This document shows, one piece after another, positions 27,801 to 42,800 of a DNA stretch of 64,000 nucleotides. The stretch's first letter is position 1. Every line of letters begins with the position of its first letter. Below the pieces are notes generated by a model. It was given only the letters and a program-made list of their open reading frames with translations, did no database searches and was not told the origin of the DNA. Source of the stretch: Rhynochetos jubatus (taxonomy: Eukaryota > Chordata > Aves > Eurypygiformes > Rhynochetidae); assembly GCA_027574665.1 (NCBI GenBank), contig CM050648.1, positions 45,541,700 through 45,605,699 of the forward strand, read 5' to 3'. The position numbers and the translations under genes were made by a program.

Positions 27801-30800
27801 TGAATTCAGATTGAATTAATATAACTTACTTCAGCAAGCAATGATGAAGCATTTTATGATTTATTATTTTTTTACTGTTTTCATTAATGCTGTTAGAAGA
27901 AGCATATAGTACTTATAGAAAGAACTAAAGCTAAGTGGCTTAGAAATTGGGGGGTGAGTCTGGCTGTTAAAATGACTGCATCATAGCCTACTTTGGTGAT
28001 GGGTGGTTGGTGTTTCAAGCTTGGGACAAGACAAATAATACTTAAGGAGAGGTCTTCTGAGATACTGCAGAAATCTGCAGTCACTGGCAAGAGTTTGTTT
28101 TAAGCACTGTAATAACAAAATATAACAGTAGTGCTGTGTTGATTATACACTCTCAGAGGAGTAAATGAAAAATAAGTTTTCCTTTAATGTTGCTTATATG
28201 AAACCTTTTGTCAAAAGACAAACAGTGGTTTGCTTAAAGGTATTAAACCAGGTGATGTTCCCCATGTGTGTTTGTACTACAGAACAGTTAATGCCTGTTT
28301 AGTCATGCAGATAGAATTATTTTGCATTTCCTCAGTTTGTCAAATCTCTCCTGTGCTAATGGAGAAATATGAACAAAAAATCTCATTTTGCTTACGAAAC
28401 CTGACAAACAGTGGACCTCTCTTCATCTTACTATAGCTTTACGTGTGTTACCTAAACCTTCTCACCCCTTAATTTGGTTGCAGAAAGGTTTTGTTTCCTC
28501 ATCAGATATATTGTCTGAAAATTCTGTCTTAATCTGAATACAGAGCAGCTTCTCAGTTGCCAAGAAGCTTCTGAAAGACCTATGCAAAGAAGCCAAAACG
28601 AGGGAAGACTGGCTGGTGAGGTGGAATTACGCCTGTTGCCGCTTTATGCACAGTTGCAGCCAGAACCAGAGTTGTCCTGAACGCGTGCTCTCAGTGTTAA
28701 AAACCATCTCCCTGCTTGGTAACAGCCTTTTCTCTTCTTCACACTGTTTTTTGAACAAAGCTGCTTTGTTGTCAAATTACCAACTTTGTTTTTGAATCCC
28801 CACAGAAGATACCAAGTCTGACTATCTTAGCAAGAACATAACGGCCTTCCGAAACCAGAATCTTCTTCTGGGTACTACATACCACACCATCGCCAATGCT
28901 CTTAGTCAGGATGCAGGATGCCTTGAGCAAATCGAGAAAGAAAAGGCTGGAAAAATATCACTACTTTCAGGAGAAAGTCTTGAGAATCCTGAAAAGGTAA
29001 ATGAGAGGGGAAAAGCTTTTAGGTGTTTCCATATTGCAATCACTTCTTCAATAGGTAGGGATGGATATGGATGGATACAGAGGATGTGAAACCCATCTGC
29101 TATTAGCAGTGGTTTGTCCAGGAACACCAACTAGGGGAAAAAAGGAAAAAAAAAAAAAAAACACAGCAGCACTGTGGTTGCTCTTTTGTCTGGGTTTTTG
29201 CTCTGCTGGAGTTCTGCATCACTAACCCCTTTTTAACTGGGAGAGTGTTCTTGTGCATCTCTCCTCCCACATTTTGTGCGCAGAGGAAAGATGGTTGGGG
29301 CACCTGGTGCACAGTGACAAGACACGTTTGGGAGCGTGATCCTCAAAGGATGCCTTTATTGCAGCTGGGCACTTTTGTGCTGCTTCATCCTGTCAGACGA
29401 CCTTATTTCATAGAGAGATCTTTATGGTGATACTGATACACTTATTTTATCTGAATAATTTTAGTGTTAGAGAGGAGAGAGGTTATTAAGACAGAGCATA
29501 TGAAGGTTATCTTTGCCTGTCTCGGGGAGGTGCGCATTTGAAGAATACAGTGGCAGACCGTGCTGCATCTGAAATCGTACGTGTTGTCAGATGCTGTGGC
29601 ACCGACTTCTTGTCTGTCAAATTGATTGAGTAAGAATTTGAAGTACCACTGCTGACTTAGTTCTGTTAATTCCTAAAGCCACCATGAAGACCCTTAGATA
29701 TGAATCATACCAATATAAAACAGCAAGAAGTTGTTCTTAGTTTATGTTTTTACAGTTGTTAAAGAAAAGCAGATAAAGAAGAGAGTCCTGCAAAAAAGTT
29801 TGCAAACTTCTCAGGTGTGTAGAATCTTGAGCAAAAGCTTACGCTTCATTTGTTAGCTAATTATTAAGAGCATTCTTCTTAAGGAAATGTAAAAAATAAG
29901 AATAGAAGCTCTTCTGTGTCAGATGACTCAGATTGGGATACCAGATATCTCTGTAAGATTAAGGAGTTTAGCTTTATTTTAGCTTAATATTAAGCAGTAC
30001 ACTGACTCTGTTAGTTTCCCTCTACCTACCTGAAATTCAAACTATTTCATTTCAATTATGGCATTTTTCATTTGTTCCAACGTGTTCTGCAGTGATTTTG
30101 TATATTGTTAAGTAACTACATTAGCTACAATGTCTGAGGCTGGTAAATATGTTGGCAATATGAGAACACATGTATTTGATTTATAAACATTCAGTTGTAA
30201 AGGATCTTGTCAAGTCCTTCATTGCATGAGCTGCAGTAGAAATGTGTGATCAATATGTTTGTAACAGGGAAAGAGACATCAGATTTGAAATAGTTGGGTG
30301 CATGCTTTTTTTAACACAATATCTAAGTATAGCCGTTATGCAGATGTTGCAGATATGTCTTCATAGGAAGAAATAGCATTTTTTATTATGTTTTCTGTTA
30401 ACTGTTTGCAAAAACTAGTGGCATTTAATGTTTTTGCAGTTATAAAAATTCCACATAATATGTCCAAAGACTGATTTAAGTTAAAATCAGTTAGGGGTTT
30501 GTATTTTTCCATTCTAAAGTTTAGAAATTAGAATTCTGGAAATCAGTTCTAGAAATGAAGTCCTGGTTTTTTTCCTTTGTATCAGCTGCTCCAAACATTT
30601 AATGTAGTTAAAGTTTTATCTGCTCAAGTCTTGAAAGCAAGCTTCAGTTTCAGAAAGGATTGTTGAATGCTACTTGCTAACGTGTCTTTTTTCCTTTTAC
30701 GGTTGAATTTCAGATATTGGCAAGCCTGAACAAGAAGGCTTTTCAGTGTTTCAGCAGTGCTGCGAGGAAGTCCGAAGAGGAAGTGCAGTCCCACTCCATG

Positions 30801-33800
30801 GACCATGTAGATGTGATGGGAGTTACCGATGCATATATGACTTTGGTCGGTTTCTGTGACCAGCATCTCCGTAGGGAGGAAGAAGGCTTGCTTGGTTAGT
30901 CAGGATTTCTCCTGAACATGCGGGGTGGATTTAGCTATGATACGTGAGCTTCTGAGATACCCAGGAGATCACCCAGAGCAACAGAGCTTGAATTTAAGTG
31001 CAACAGTCCAGTTCAACAACATTTATGTTCCTTCCCCCACACACACTATTACTGCTAGCTTAGGTACTAGTTTGTAGTCTCTCTCACTTGTGAGAAATAT
31101 ATCATATCCAGCAGATGCTTCCCTTGTTCCTTCCCAGACCACAGCAGTGCTGTATTTAAAGCAGGCAAGATACCAGCAGTGATACAGCTTCCTGATAAAG
31201 CTAATCCTTACAGTCCCCAAGTATATGTGTTGCTGATGTGTGCAGTTCAAACAGATGGGAAGGAGAACAAAGTAAAATACAAAATACTCTGGAAAAAAAA
31301 CCAAACCCTGAATTGTAAAGATGAATGTTCCAGATGATCAAAGACATGGAACAAGTGATGGTGTTTCTGATAATTCTTCTTTAATGTCTCTTGGCAGAAA
31401 TTAACACTGCAGATCTGCAGCTATTCCCAGCTATTGTGGTGGAGAAAATGATAAAAGCTTTAAAACTGAACTCCAGAGAAGCCAGGCTGAGATTTCCTAG
31501 ACTGCTGCAAATAATTGAAAGATATCCAGCGGAGACATTGGGTCTAGTGACACGAGAGGTTAGTTGCTTCCATTTTCCTGGCAGCAAATGTTGCTATAAA
31601 TCGAATTTAAAAGGTGGGGGTGGAGATTGGATGGATAGAGAGGTTAGACTGGTAAGTTTTGCTTCGGGTAAATCAGATAAATTTTATCCCATCGTTGTTC
31701 CTTGTCCTTTCTCTTAACTTGCTGAGTCTAATTCATATGGACAGAAACTTTTTTCTTAAAAGTTTACCTTTTTATCATTATTCTGATTCCAAATGTTAGT
31801 TTGAGAGCTGCTGGAGAAAAACAATGTTGTGGGGATTTTGTTTTTTCCTTCAGAACAACCTAAGGAGGCTGATAAAGGTGGTTAGTATTAGGGTGAGGAG
31901 CATATCTTAGTTCTGAAGGCTGTTTCCTGTATGCAAGAAGCCAGCAGCTTTTCCAGACTCATTTTCTATGTCTCCCACCTCTCCTTGTCCTGCTTCACTT
32001 CAGAAGTTACTACAGCTTCTTCCTCCTTTGATTTCCCACTGTCCCTCCATTGCCGTTCCACGGCAGGATTCCGTGAGCCACGCTGCCTTCCCTGCTGTCC
32101 TGGGACAGATAAGCTGACAGCTCTGGTGTGACTCATGCCTGTTCCTGCCCTGGCCTGCATGCCTTTTCAAGCCCGTGTCATTGTGCTGCTGCTTACAGAG
32201 CACCAGACCCTGTTGGAGGAAGAACGAGAGAGGCAGAAACACGGCTTAGTTATGCCAAGAAACTGAAAGCAGCAAAAAGGGCTGAGGTGCACCAGGTGTG
32301 GCCACAGTGATACACTGATGGTTCAAACAGAACCTGACATCTGGTCCAGCTGACAAATCTCACCCAGAAAAGGAGTTCACCAGGCAGTTCTTTGTCTTCT
32401 CCTCTGTCTTTCTGTGAGATGAACACTGGCAATCTGATCTTAAACTCTATTAGGAAGGTAGGAAGGGATGAGACAGGAGGAAAGGAGTCAGAGTCTGACC
32501 TCTGGCTATCACAAGAAAATACATTGTAGTACTCCTTTCAGAAGTGATACAATTTTTGGAGGGAAGTGAGCATGGAGTGTATGGGGTTTACTGAAATGAA
32601 TACCTGACAGCAAACCCAAACCTGTTTCAAGTGGAAGGAAGAACAAAACTGTGGTAGGAGTTCCACTGTTCCCCTTCCTGGCTTTTTTTACTCAAATCAA
32701 GACTTCAACCCAGTGGTGTTTGAACTATCCCTTCAGATTTTTGAGTTGTTTGTATGTGATGATTAAAAATTATTATATTGCTTCCAGACAGAAAAGCCAC
32801 AAATTTGTGTATAAAACCTCATCTTGATTAACAACCTGCAAATCTTTATAATGGAAAACCTATTAAGCAGCAGCCGTGGTGGTAATAGTAATAGTAATAA
32901 TGAAATCTCTGCTTCACTGGGGGATGTTTTATGCAACCTAGTTGACAATCTCTGTTTCCTTTCCATGTGTCTGTCATGCTGGGCCACAGACCAGTTTTGT
33001 ATGTTTGGTATTTTCAAGGAGGACCAAAGTTGAAGGCAGTGTCTGTGTTTTTGCAGCTTTCTTCGGTTCCCTGCTGGCAGTTCATTGGTTGGATCAGCCA
33101 GATGATGGCACTACTTGACAAGGATGAAGCAGTAGCCGTGCAACATACCGTGGAAGAGATAGCAGATACCTATCCCCAGGCAATCATCTACCCTTTCATG
33201 ATCAGCAGTGAAAGTTACTGTTTCAAAGATACTGCAACTGGTTGTAAGAACAAGGAGTTTGTAGAAAGGTGAATTTGCTATCAGAGTAGCTCTTTTGTGT
33301 ATCTTTTTAAGCTGGAGTGGAGACATTTATTGATTTTTCCTAGAGAAATGCTTTTATTTAGTAGCATGAGAAGCAGAGGGTAGTCCCATGTGCACTGTGT
33401 TTTTGTTTAAAGGCACAGGGGAAACTGATACATAAGCTGTCTTGGTATCAGACGTACTCAGGTTGGTGGCCTGAATATTTTCTGAAGTACGTATACTCCC
33501 AAGGCTGTGGAAAGTTAAAATTTTTCCAAGATAAAACAGAAGAACCATAGAGAGGTGACCCCTTTCTCCTCATAATTCTGTGGTAGTCAAAGTTTCTTCT
33601 TTTTTCTCCTGCTCTGCTGAGGTAGGAGGGAAATCTGGTGCTTGGTTCGGTTCTTACTGTAGTAGACGACAGCAGTAAGAGTCAGTGCCCATCAGAGATG
33701 AAGATGAAGCTTGCTTAGACATTTACAGTTTTTCTAATGCCAAGATAAAGCAGATATGTTTAAATACAATAGATGCTCTTGCCAGACTTCAGAGAGGGCC

Positions 33801-36800
33801 AGTGGAATGGGTGCAGGTTATCTTGGGGAATGACAGCTCTTGATGTGTTCTCTGCTTATTCTGTGTGCAGCATGTGCCTTCCTCTACAAGCCTCCCTTGC
33901 CGGTTTTGCCATGCAATGAAACCTGAGTTAACCCTCAGGCAAAAGTCAGCTTTCATCACACAGTGCTGTAGAACCACTAACACCATTTTAGTTGTCTTTT
34001 TTGCCTTTTTATCAAATCTGATAATTTGCTGAATATTTTTTGAGCTTAAAATAAGAGAAAGTCGTGTGCTTCACAAACTGCATCACCCTTGAATAACTGT
34101 TGTGACAGGATGTGTACTGTGGTTAATGCTCATTTCTGTTGCAAGTATGCTTTCCACTCCTTCACCAAGCTCCTGTTTTCATGCTGGGACACTTAAAAAA
34201 TTGGGAGCCGCATGGTGAGGGCAGTTAATATAGTACCAGTCACACAGCCCAAGAGAAAATTCTGAGGGAGTCCTGCCTACCTACCCACGCCTAGATTCTT
34301 TTACAGGATTCTTAAATATAGGAGACAATCTGGATCACTGCTTGTCTGCAGGCTGGGTGGTGATGGCAGTTCCTGTTACGTTGTGATGTGATTTTTTTTC
34401 TTTTGAAGGATCAAGAATAAGTTGGACAGAGGAGGAGTAGTTCAAGATTTTGTTTGCTCCCTGGAACAGCTCTCTAATCCCATAATGCTTTTTAAGGTGA
34501 AGTGTTGGGTTTTTTGTTTTTTATTTCCCCCCACCCTTCCCCTTCATTCCTCACCCTCTGTTTAGGAAAGAGAGTGCTGGGCGGAGCCTGCTGCTGTTCG
34601 GTTGACACCACAGCCGCAGGAAGCGGTTCAACCCAGAATCTACTGGTGATATGTCTGGGTGCTGTCAGCAGCTTTCACTGGCGATGGTCTCCTTCCCTGG
34701 TGCCCGCTGGCTGTTTTGTACCAGCCCTTTTCAGCTTTTGCCTTCAGGGTCTCTGCCCTGCCCTGTGCTCAGTCTTCCTTAATCGTTCTGAAACGGTTAC
34801 AGAATTATCATTTGTGGCCATCTGTAATTCCTGACTACTTGTGTCCTTACGCCCTTTCCCTGATCCCTGCTGGCCTTCCCTGTCTCCATTGTGACCCCCT
34901 TGTCCCCTTCTCATCTTGTGTTTGGTACCACTCTTGGAGTCTTTATTAGTTTTCACTAGATGCTGTGGTAGTAAAAATAATTACCTTAATAAAGCAGAAA
35001 TGTTTTATCAAGAGACAGAATGAAAGGGAAATATTTCTATAGCCTTTTGATTGCTCTTTTGGTTGTCAAAAGACAGAGTAACTGACTGTTAGTAAGTACA
35101 GTAACCCACATGCAGTCTGAGCAGATTACCAAACAGCAGAAGTCAGTAAACTTTTTCTCAGTACTCATCGGTTTCCTTTTGTTTGCAGGATTGGGTTGAG
35201 GATGTCAGAAATGAGATGGGAAAAGCTCAGAGGAATAAAAATAAGCTTAAGGAAATGTACGAAGGAATGTACAAGAATTTGGGAAATTTAGAGGCTCCTG
35301 GCCTTGGATTGCTGAGGAAAAGGTTTATTCAGGTATGTGTGATTACTTAGTAGTGTTGGCATCGTGCTTTTCTAGAAGGCCCTAGAAAGTCAAAAGAGGG
35401 GGCCAGATCACAGCTTCTACAGGTGCTGCGGGGCTTGATGAGGCAAGAGATCAAGTCAGGAGTACAGGACTGGGATGTCTTTGCTAGAAGCTATGGACTT
35501 ACTCTATAGTTCAGCTTCCACTTCTGACTGCCCTGCAGGGCTACATGTTCCCTCTCACTCAGCTTCTGCCTCCCCTGCCCTGCACTCTGCCAGGTTCTCA
35601 GGGCCTGGGCCTCTGACCATCCTTGAACCTGCACAGCAATCTGGCCTTGTGGTTTTTTCCCTGCTGCCAAGGATGTATGAGCACTTCAGGGTGTTTTGCT
35701 ATATTATGCTACTCAAATTTGCCGCTGATACGAAGTTATTTAGGGTAAGTTATTCAGAAGAGTTACAATGATGAAGAGTTACAGAAAGGACTTTGAAAAA
35801 CTGAGATCTAAAATAGTGAAAGCGCAGAAAAATGAACTGATGAATGTGGCAAAACGAAAATACTGAGTTTGAGCTGACTGTTGCAGTTCAAGAACAAAAT
35901 CCTGATTTGTGGTAGTTCTGTAAAACATCGGCTGCGAGTACGCAAGTGCAGTCAAGAAATAATGTCTGTTAAGCTATTTTCAAGAACAGGGAACAAGCCA
36001 TGGATTTATACATTGACAGAGCAGCCTTTTCGGACTCTTGTTTGAACACCGTAGTCCTCGTCTGCGGTTCTCAACACAGATATAATGAAACTGGACGAGG
36101 TTCAGAGTGACAAGAATAAGCATTCATCCAGTTAGAAAAGACACAATGAGGCCAGATGCAATAGAGCTCTTTAACACCAGGAGTGCCAAGCATGAAGTAA
36201 ATATTCTGTGGAAGGGGCAGGTTTAAAACAAACAGGGAGAAGTGTTTCCTCATTCAGTACACACTTAAGTGCTGAACTTCTGCTGCAGAGCATTAGGGAT
36301 GCTTTCATGGGTTCGAATAGCAAGTAGACAATAGCTTGGGGAGGGGGAAATGCTTTGAGAGCTTTTACATGTGAATGCAAGCTTCTTGGTCCAGAAATCC
36401 CTGAGCTGCTAATTGCTGGAGGCCGGGAGAGTGATACTCCTGTGGAAACGCTGCCAGGGCTGGGTAGATCCAGGTCTCTCCCACATGGCCATTCTTATGT
36501 CACATTAGCATTAGATAAACTTATCCCAGTGTCTCTAGGGAGATTCCTTCCCCATGAGCAGGGAAGGTGGAGGATGGGAGGAAGGTGGAGTTGGGAGGAG
36601 GTGAGGTGATACAGCAGCAGAAAGAGCAATTAAGAGTTTAGGGGCGTACTGGCCCTCTGAATATGTTGCTGCAAGATAAGGTGGGTCTATGATGGTAATG
36701 ACTTTAAACTTAGGAGTAAGGGATAAGAATTTGCAGGGTATGCTGCTGTCAGCTGGAGGGAGGGGAGCAGCTGTAGCATGGGCCATGCAGGGCACAAGCG

Positions 36801-39800
36801 TAGCAAGGGACCTGGCAGGCATGAGGACAAAGGCAACCTGCGTTTGGGTGTCGGGATGATTTGTGTGTGCTTTGACCCACAAAAAAATCACGGCTTTTTA
36901 AAAAGCTGAAACGTGCAGGAGTAGAGGATATTGCAAGTAGTGCTGATGGATTTTTAATTGTTATTGAATCAACCGAATGGGGAGAAAAGAGCAAGGGAGC
37001 TGCTGGCAGAGGGGTAGTGGGGTTGTTCCCCTCACTTGAAGGGAAGAGGGAGAGCAGTATTCCTTTCACACTTAGCAGCTGCAGGAGAAGAGGGTCAGGG
37101 TGATGGTGCACACTCTGAATTCTTTTCTTTCGTGATGCAGTATTCATGAAGGAAAAATGTGTGCAGTGAAGATAACTGTGTAGTTTCTACTGTCCTTGCT
37201 GGGGAAAAAACCACCCCGTTGTGTCTCTTGACTGACACATACAATTGCTCTAATATGTGGAGTACTTCAGGCTTGTAATCTTCGTATGTATTACTTATGT
37301 ACAGTTTCAATCGTAACTTAAACAGTAAGAATCTTGCATTTATTTTTAACGTGAAATTCCAGTAATGCATAAATTAAACACTGTTGATGGATCGTGTTAA
37401 TTAAAATACAGTGTTAAGGCTATTAAATATTTGCTGCCTTGAATTTTGAAAAAAGTCAAATAACGGAGCAGAGAAAGCAACCGGGTGATCATCTGGAAAT
37501 AGATTTATAGTGACAAAGACGTTGTCTGTAGCCGTCTCTTCTTCAGAAGGATAATATTTTCTGCATTTTCATTTACTTCAGTGAAATAGCTGTGTCCTTC
37601 ATAGCTTGGGAGAAAAATGATCGAGCACTGAAAAAAACAAGTGAGCTTACATATCTTTCCAAGCCGCTAATACCAGTGAGGTCCAAGAGGGGACATCTGT
37701 TTTTTTCTAGAACCTTGAATTATGAACACAAGAAATCAACTCTGTTCACTACTTGCAGATAATACTTTGTTTATTAAATGGATCAGTATGAAATATCTGC
37801 ACTTTTCCTCTATCAGGATATTTAAAATACTTTAAAAATACGGTATTATACATTTTACGTCCAAAATTATCTCAAAGTAAATCATGAACAAGAAATGTGA
37901 CAGTAATTAAAACCTTTAAATTGACATTTTCTAACATGACACAAAAAATTCTCTTAATACGTGAAGGTCTGTGGCATGCATTACATACGCATATATCTTT
38001 TGGTTAGCAAGTAGGTGTATATGAAATTAGCTAGGCTGTGTTTGCTTGCTATGTAGTATGGTTGCTGCTAGTTTAAAATAACCAAAACCAGGAAAAAAAC
38101 CACACTAAATCCAAAATCCATCAAAAACCCCACACCTTCCATAAAGCACTGAGTATTCATATTCAAGGGGGGGAAAAGATTAACTAACTTATCCATCTGT
38201 TTGGGGTTTTTTTACTGTTTGTAAATCGAACAGTTGAGGTTTTTGAGGTTTTGTTGCAGCAGTTTGAAAGCATGATAACATCTAAAGACTGGGGCATCGA
38301 TTAGATTAATGGTGGAATTTGTTTCATAAGTAGAAATTTAAATATTTGTATTTTATCTTAATATTTCACTAGCTGATCTCAATTTTTTGCGAGCAGATGA
38401 GGAACGTGCATTAAGTTTAATGCGCAGCATTATTGATATGCTCGCCCAGAATCCAACTGCAGCCGGAGGAGGTAAAAAGAAATAAGCTACTGGTTTTGAC
38501 ATGGCAGAAGGGTTTATGATCTAATTCTACAGATCTTTGATATCACTGAGTTGGGAACACGTAGATATTTCTGTTGATAATAGCTGGTGGGGCAACCAAA
38601 CAGGCAGTGAAAAGGTTCTGCCAGACTAGAAATAGCGGAGGAAAAAAGAACTGGAGTGGAAGGACGATGGGTATATTTAAGGAGCTCAGATGAAGAGTTA
38701 TGTGTAGATAGTAAGGTGCTGTTTTGGTGTTCCTGGGGGGTTCTAGCACTGTGTTAACGGGGTTCTTTTCTATAAATGAACCTCAGGCAGTTGGGAAGGA
38801 CTTCGACCACCGCTTTGGAAAAGGTGGTTCAGAACTGTTGGATATGAAGACTAGTGACTTTAATGCGGTTGTAACTTCTCTCCTCTCAAAAATGAACAAA
38901 AACTATAAAGAACCTGGAAACTTGAAAGAATGTTCACCGTGGATGAGTGAATTCAAAGCTGAGTTCTTGAGGAACGAACTGGAGGTTCCTGGTAAGTTCC
39001 CCTTCGGTGTCGATGGTGAACTGTCCCTTTCAATACAGTTGCTGCTCTCGAGCTCTGCTTCTTATGTTGGCTGTATGGCCCTTCTTTCTGGCCTCACGCA
39101 GAGGTAGATTTCATCAGGATTAACACTGTTCAATCATCATCTCTTAAATCTGTTCTTAAGCTGTAGTCCTGGTTTTTAAAATTGTATCTAAAATTGTATC
39201 TCTTACCTAAGAACTTAGTATTTTTTTTAAAGGCCTGACTCCAGGAAATCGAGATATAAATCTAATATATGTTTAAATCTAGTTCAAAAAAGGTGTGTCC
39301 TCTGCAACCAATTGTAACAGTTTAACAAGGAAAGAAGATTAGTAACTCACAGATAAAATCATGTCATGTACGTGATGGGTTTTTACGCATTTTAAAGTAT
39401 TTTCTTCATAGTTATCATTCCACCAGTTTGACAATGTATTTGGATGTGTGTTCTGTTCTTAAACCCATTTTTTAAAAAATGTAAAATCACTCTACGTAAC
39501 ACTTTTATTTTTTTCCCCCACTACCACTTCAGGTCAGTATGATGGAAAAGGGAAACCGCTGCCAGAGTACCACGCAAAAATCTCTGGATTCGATGAACGG
39601 GTATGTTTAAAAGTGTGAGTTGGAATCCTGTGTGGTATGAATTTGCGTCCATGCTCCAGCTGAAGAATTTGACAGTAGCGAGATTGTTGCTTGTGTACAC
39701 GTCTTGCAGCACATGAAGGAAGGTCTGCAAGTGGGCATTGGTTCTTCTTGAGGAGCACCTTGATTATGCCATCTAGGAACGACAGATATGCTTAATTGCA

Positions 39801-42800
39801 GTGATGATTCTGTAAGGCCAAGTCTTCTGTCACAAATATTTTGCCTTTTCCTGTCTTTTTCCAAGATACGTGTAATGGAATCCTTGAGGAAGCCAAAACA
39901 TATAACAATCCGAGGCAGTGATGAGCAGGAATATCCTTTTCTTGTCAAAGGTGGTGAAGACCTGCGACAAGACCAACGTATTGAGCAGCTGTTTGATGTA
40001 ATGAACATTATCCTTTCCCAAGACGCTACATGTAGCCAAAGGAATATGCAGTTAAAAACTTACCAGGTCATCCCCATGACAACAAGGTAGGCGTTTATCT
40101 TGAAGGGACAGAAATCCTTATGCTGATGTCTGTTACCATTGGGATACTGGAAAGGGAGACTTCTGTGAGCCAGGTTCTGGTTCAGAGTGTTTTGTGTCTT
40201 GGCTTATTTTTTTTAACTTTTCCTTTTAAACAACATTGAAATTGCTTTGTCTGGAAACTGGTTTTCAGAGTATATTTAAATTGGTAGCCTTCAACCTTCT
40301 TTTAGTGGTCACTAGAATGTGTTGCTTCCTACTTGTGCTATTCCTCTAAAGTTCAGCCCTGAGCTACTGGTTCACACCTCTGACTTCCTTTCTTCCAGGC
40401 TGGGACTCATCAAGTGGCTGGAAAATACGTGTACTTTAAAAGAATTCCTGAAGAATAGCATGTCTGAAGAGGAAGATGCCAGCTATAACAGGTGATGCTT
40501 GGTTTAACTGTCTGCTCTAATAGAGACCACTACTGATGGGCGGTTTGATACTGACAGTCCTGTGGCAGAATATTCTTTTTTTCAAAAGAACAAAATAAAT
40601 GCACCTTATAAGCAAGGAGGCAGTTTGTACTTCCTGACCCAAATTAGTAATTGGCAACTGTTTGTTTAATGAGTACCATTGTACTTGGAATATCCTCCAC
40701 CCAGCTTGTTTAAACAAGAGGCTTATAATCACGTGTGACGTCATTATCATCACCATTTCCTTATCAGCAGATTGATTTTACAAGCAAAGGATTTTGATCT
40801 CTTGATTTGATCAGGCAGGAAATGGACGTAGGTCAGCGAGGGGAGGAGGGGAGCAGAGCAGAGCAGAGGCAGAGCTGTTCAGAACCTGGGTTCAGCAGGG
40901 AGTCAGTGACAGGGAAATTGGCAGCAGATGCATGAAACACAACTGTAAAAGGACACTCTCTCTGGCTTTATACAAATGCTGGGTTTGAGTAAATCACCTT
41001 TCTTTCTCTCAGTTGTAATTGGAGAATGATTATTTGTAACATAGATTTAGTTCTAGCATTTCTATCCTGGAATTTAGAAATGTGGGTTTATGTACCAACG
41101 TTGTTCTTCGTCCATAACCTCTGTGTTTGTCAGGGTGTTGTTGTCACCATTTATTTTAACTAGTTCTCTTGTTAATGGGGCAGGTTGGAGGAACCTCCAG
41201 CATAGAGGTTGCACTCCAAGGAGCCTTATTTCTACAGTTACTTGATTTGTGAGCAGTTTAGGAACTGCTACAGTTCCTGCATTACTTTTGTCTGTTCACT
41301 TTTGTGATCAGCAGCGGTATTACGTTGGTCTCAATCCATTAACTGCGAAAGTGGAAGAGGACTGACATGGAATCACCTGGTGAGGGGGGAAGATTTCTAA
41401 TACACTGAATGTAGATCATCAGTGACTTCAAATATTTTCCCATATGTTGGTCAATTAAGACACTTTATATTGAGCTATGGTTGAATGACAGCATAGGAAA
41501 AATCTAATGAAATCCTTGCTGGCAATATTTTGTTTGGGGCGGGGGGGAATAACTTTCTGAAGTTTGGAAATCCTTTTCATTATCGCAAAGTGATGGGCTA
41601 TCCAGTCTATGAATGATAAATACTTCCTGAATGGGAAGGATCTTTATATCTCAGGACATGCTTTGGAAGGGAGAAGGCGGGTGCCCTGCTAAGTTGCTGC
41701 CTCTCTGGAATAGTGTTTTAGTGTCTCGTGTATTTAGTTAAGATGGGAGAAAAGTAACAAATTATTCTACAAGCAGTACAGCTAAGGAAGACTGGCTTCT
41801 TATGGATTAATACCTTAAATCCAAGCCCCTGTTCCTTCCCTCTTGTACACAGAGGAGATAAGAGACTGCCTTCCTGCACTCCCTACCTGTCTGGGTGGAC
41901 AAACAGCAGCACATACTGTGGTAGGCTACATAATGCCTCTCAAACAGATAGGAGACTGTGTTAAAAATATCTTCCCTCCCTGGAGAAGTTATTTTGGGTC
42001 TGTCTTCTCAAGGCAGCATCTAATTTTCACAGTACCTATTGACAAATTAACACCTTTGAGATGTCTAATCATCTGTCAAATAGGACTGGAGTGCATTCAA
42101 AGCTGGGGGGGGGAAGGAGATGGATGGATCAGCATATGCACTGGCTGCATAAACTTCATTTCCATAGCAAGGCTAAGATTAATGTCAGCTGTAGCTCCCT
42201 GACTCCTCCTGTGCATAAAAATCTCATGGGTCGTAGCAGCACACAGCCTGCAGGTGTTTGAATACAGAGAGGTGAGATAATAAAGTCTTTCTTTGTTGGT
42301 TTTTTTTTTTGTCCCTAGTGAAAAAGGACCTCGTGCTACCTATTCTATATGGTTGTCCAAGATGGGTGGGAAAGAGCAAGGCATCTTTCGATACCATCAT
42401 ATGTACAGGTTGGTTTTAAAAGAGAACTGCATGTAAAATATCAAGTGTGCACACACAGTGTTGTGGAAATTCAGGAAAAATACGGTCTGCATTACGTTAT
42501 GCTGGGTACATATGATTTTTGCCCAGTTTGCTGCTTTGTCTTACTGGAGATGCTCTGCAGGAGGAGTTTCGTGCTCCCAAAACCCCACCAGAGCACAAGA
42601 ATGCTTCCAGAAGCTTGCTCACTTCCTTAAGAAAGTCTCTAGAAGCAGATGCTCCTCTTAAACTTTATTTTCTAGGTGCCTTGTTCCAGATTATGCAATT
42701 AGGTAGGCTGCCTCAGAGCCAGAGCACCTGCTGAAGTTGGGCAGAGAAAATCACTGCAATTCACTGAGGGTTTAAGAAGATTTGATGGTTTCAGTCCTGT

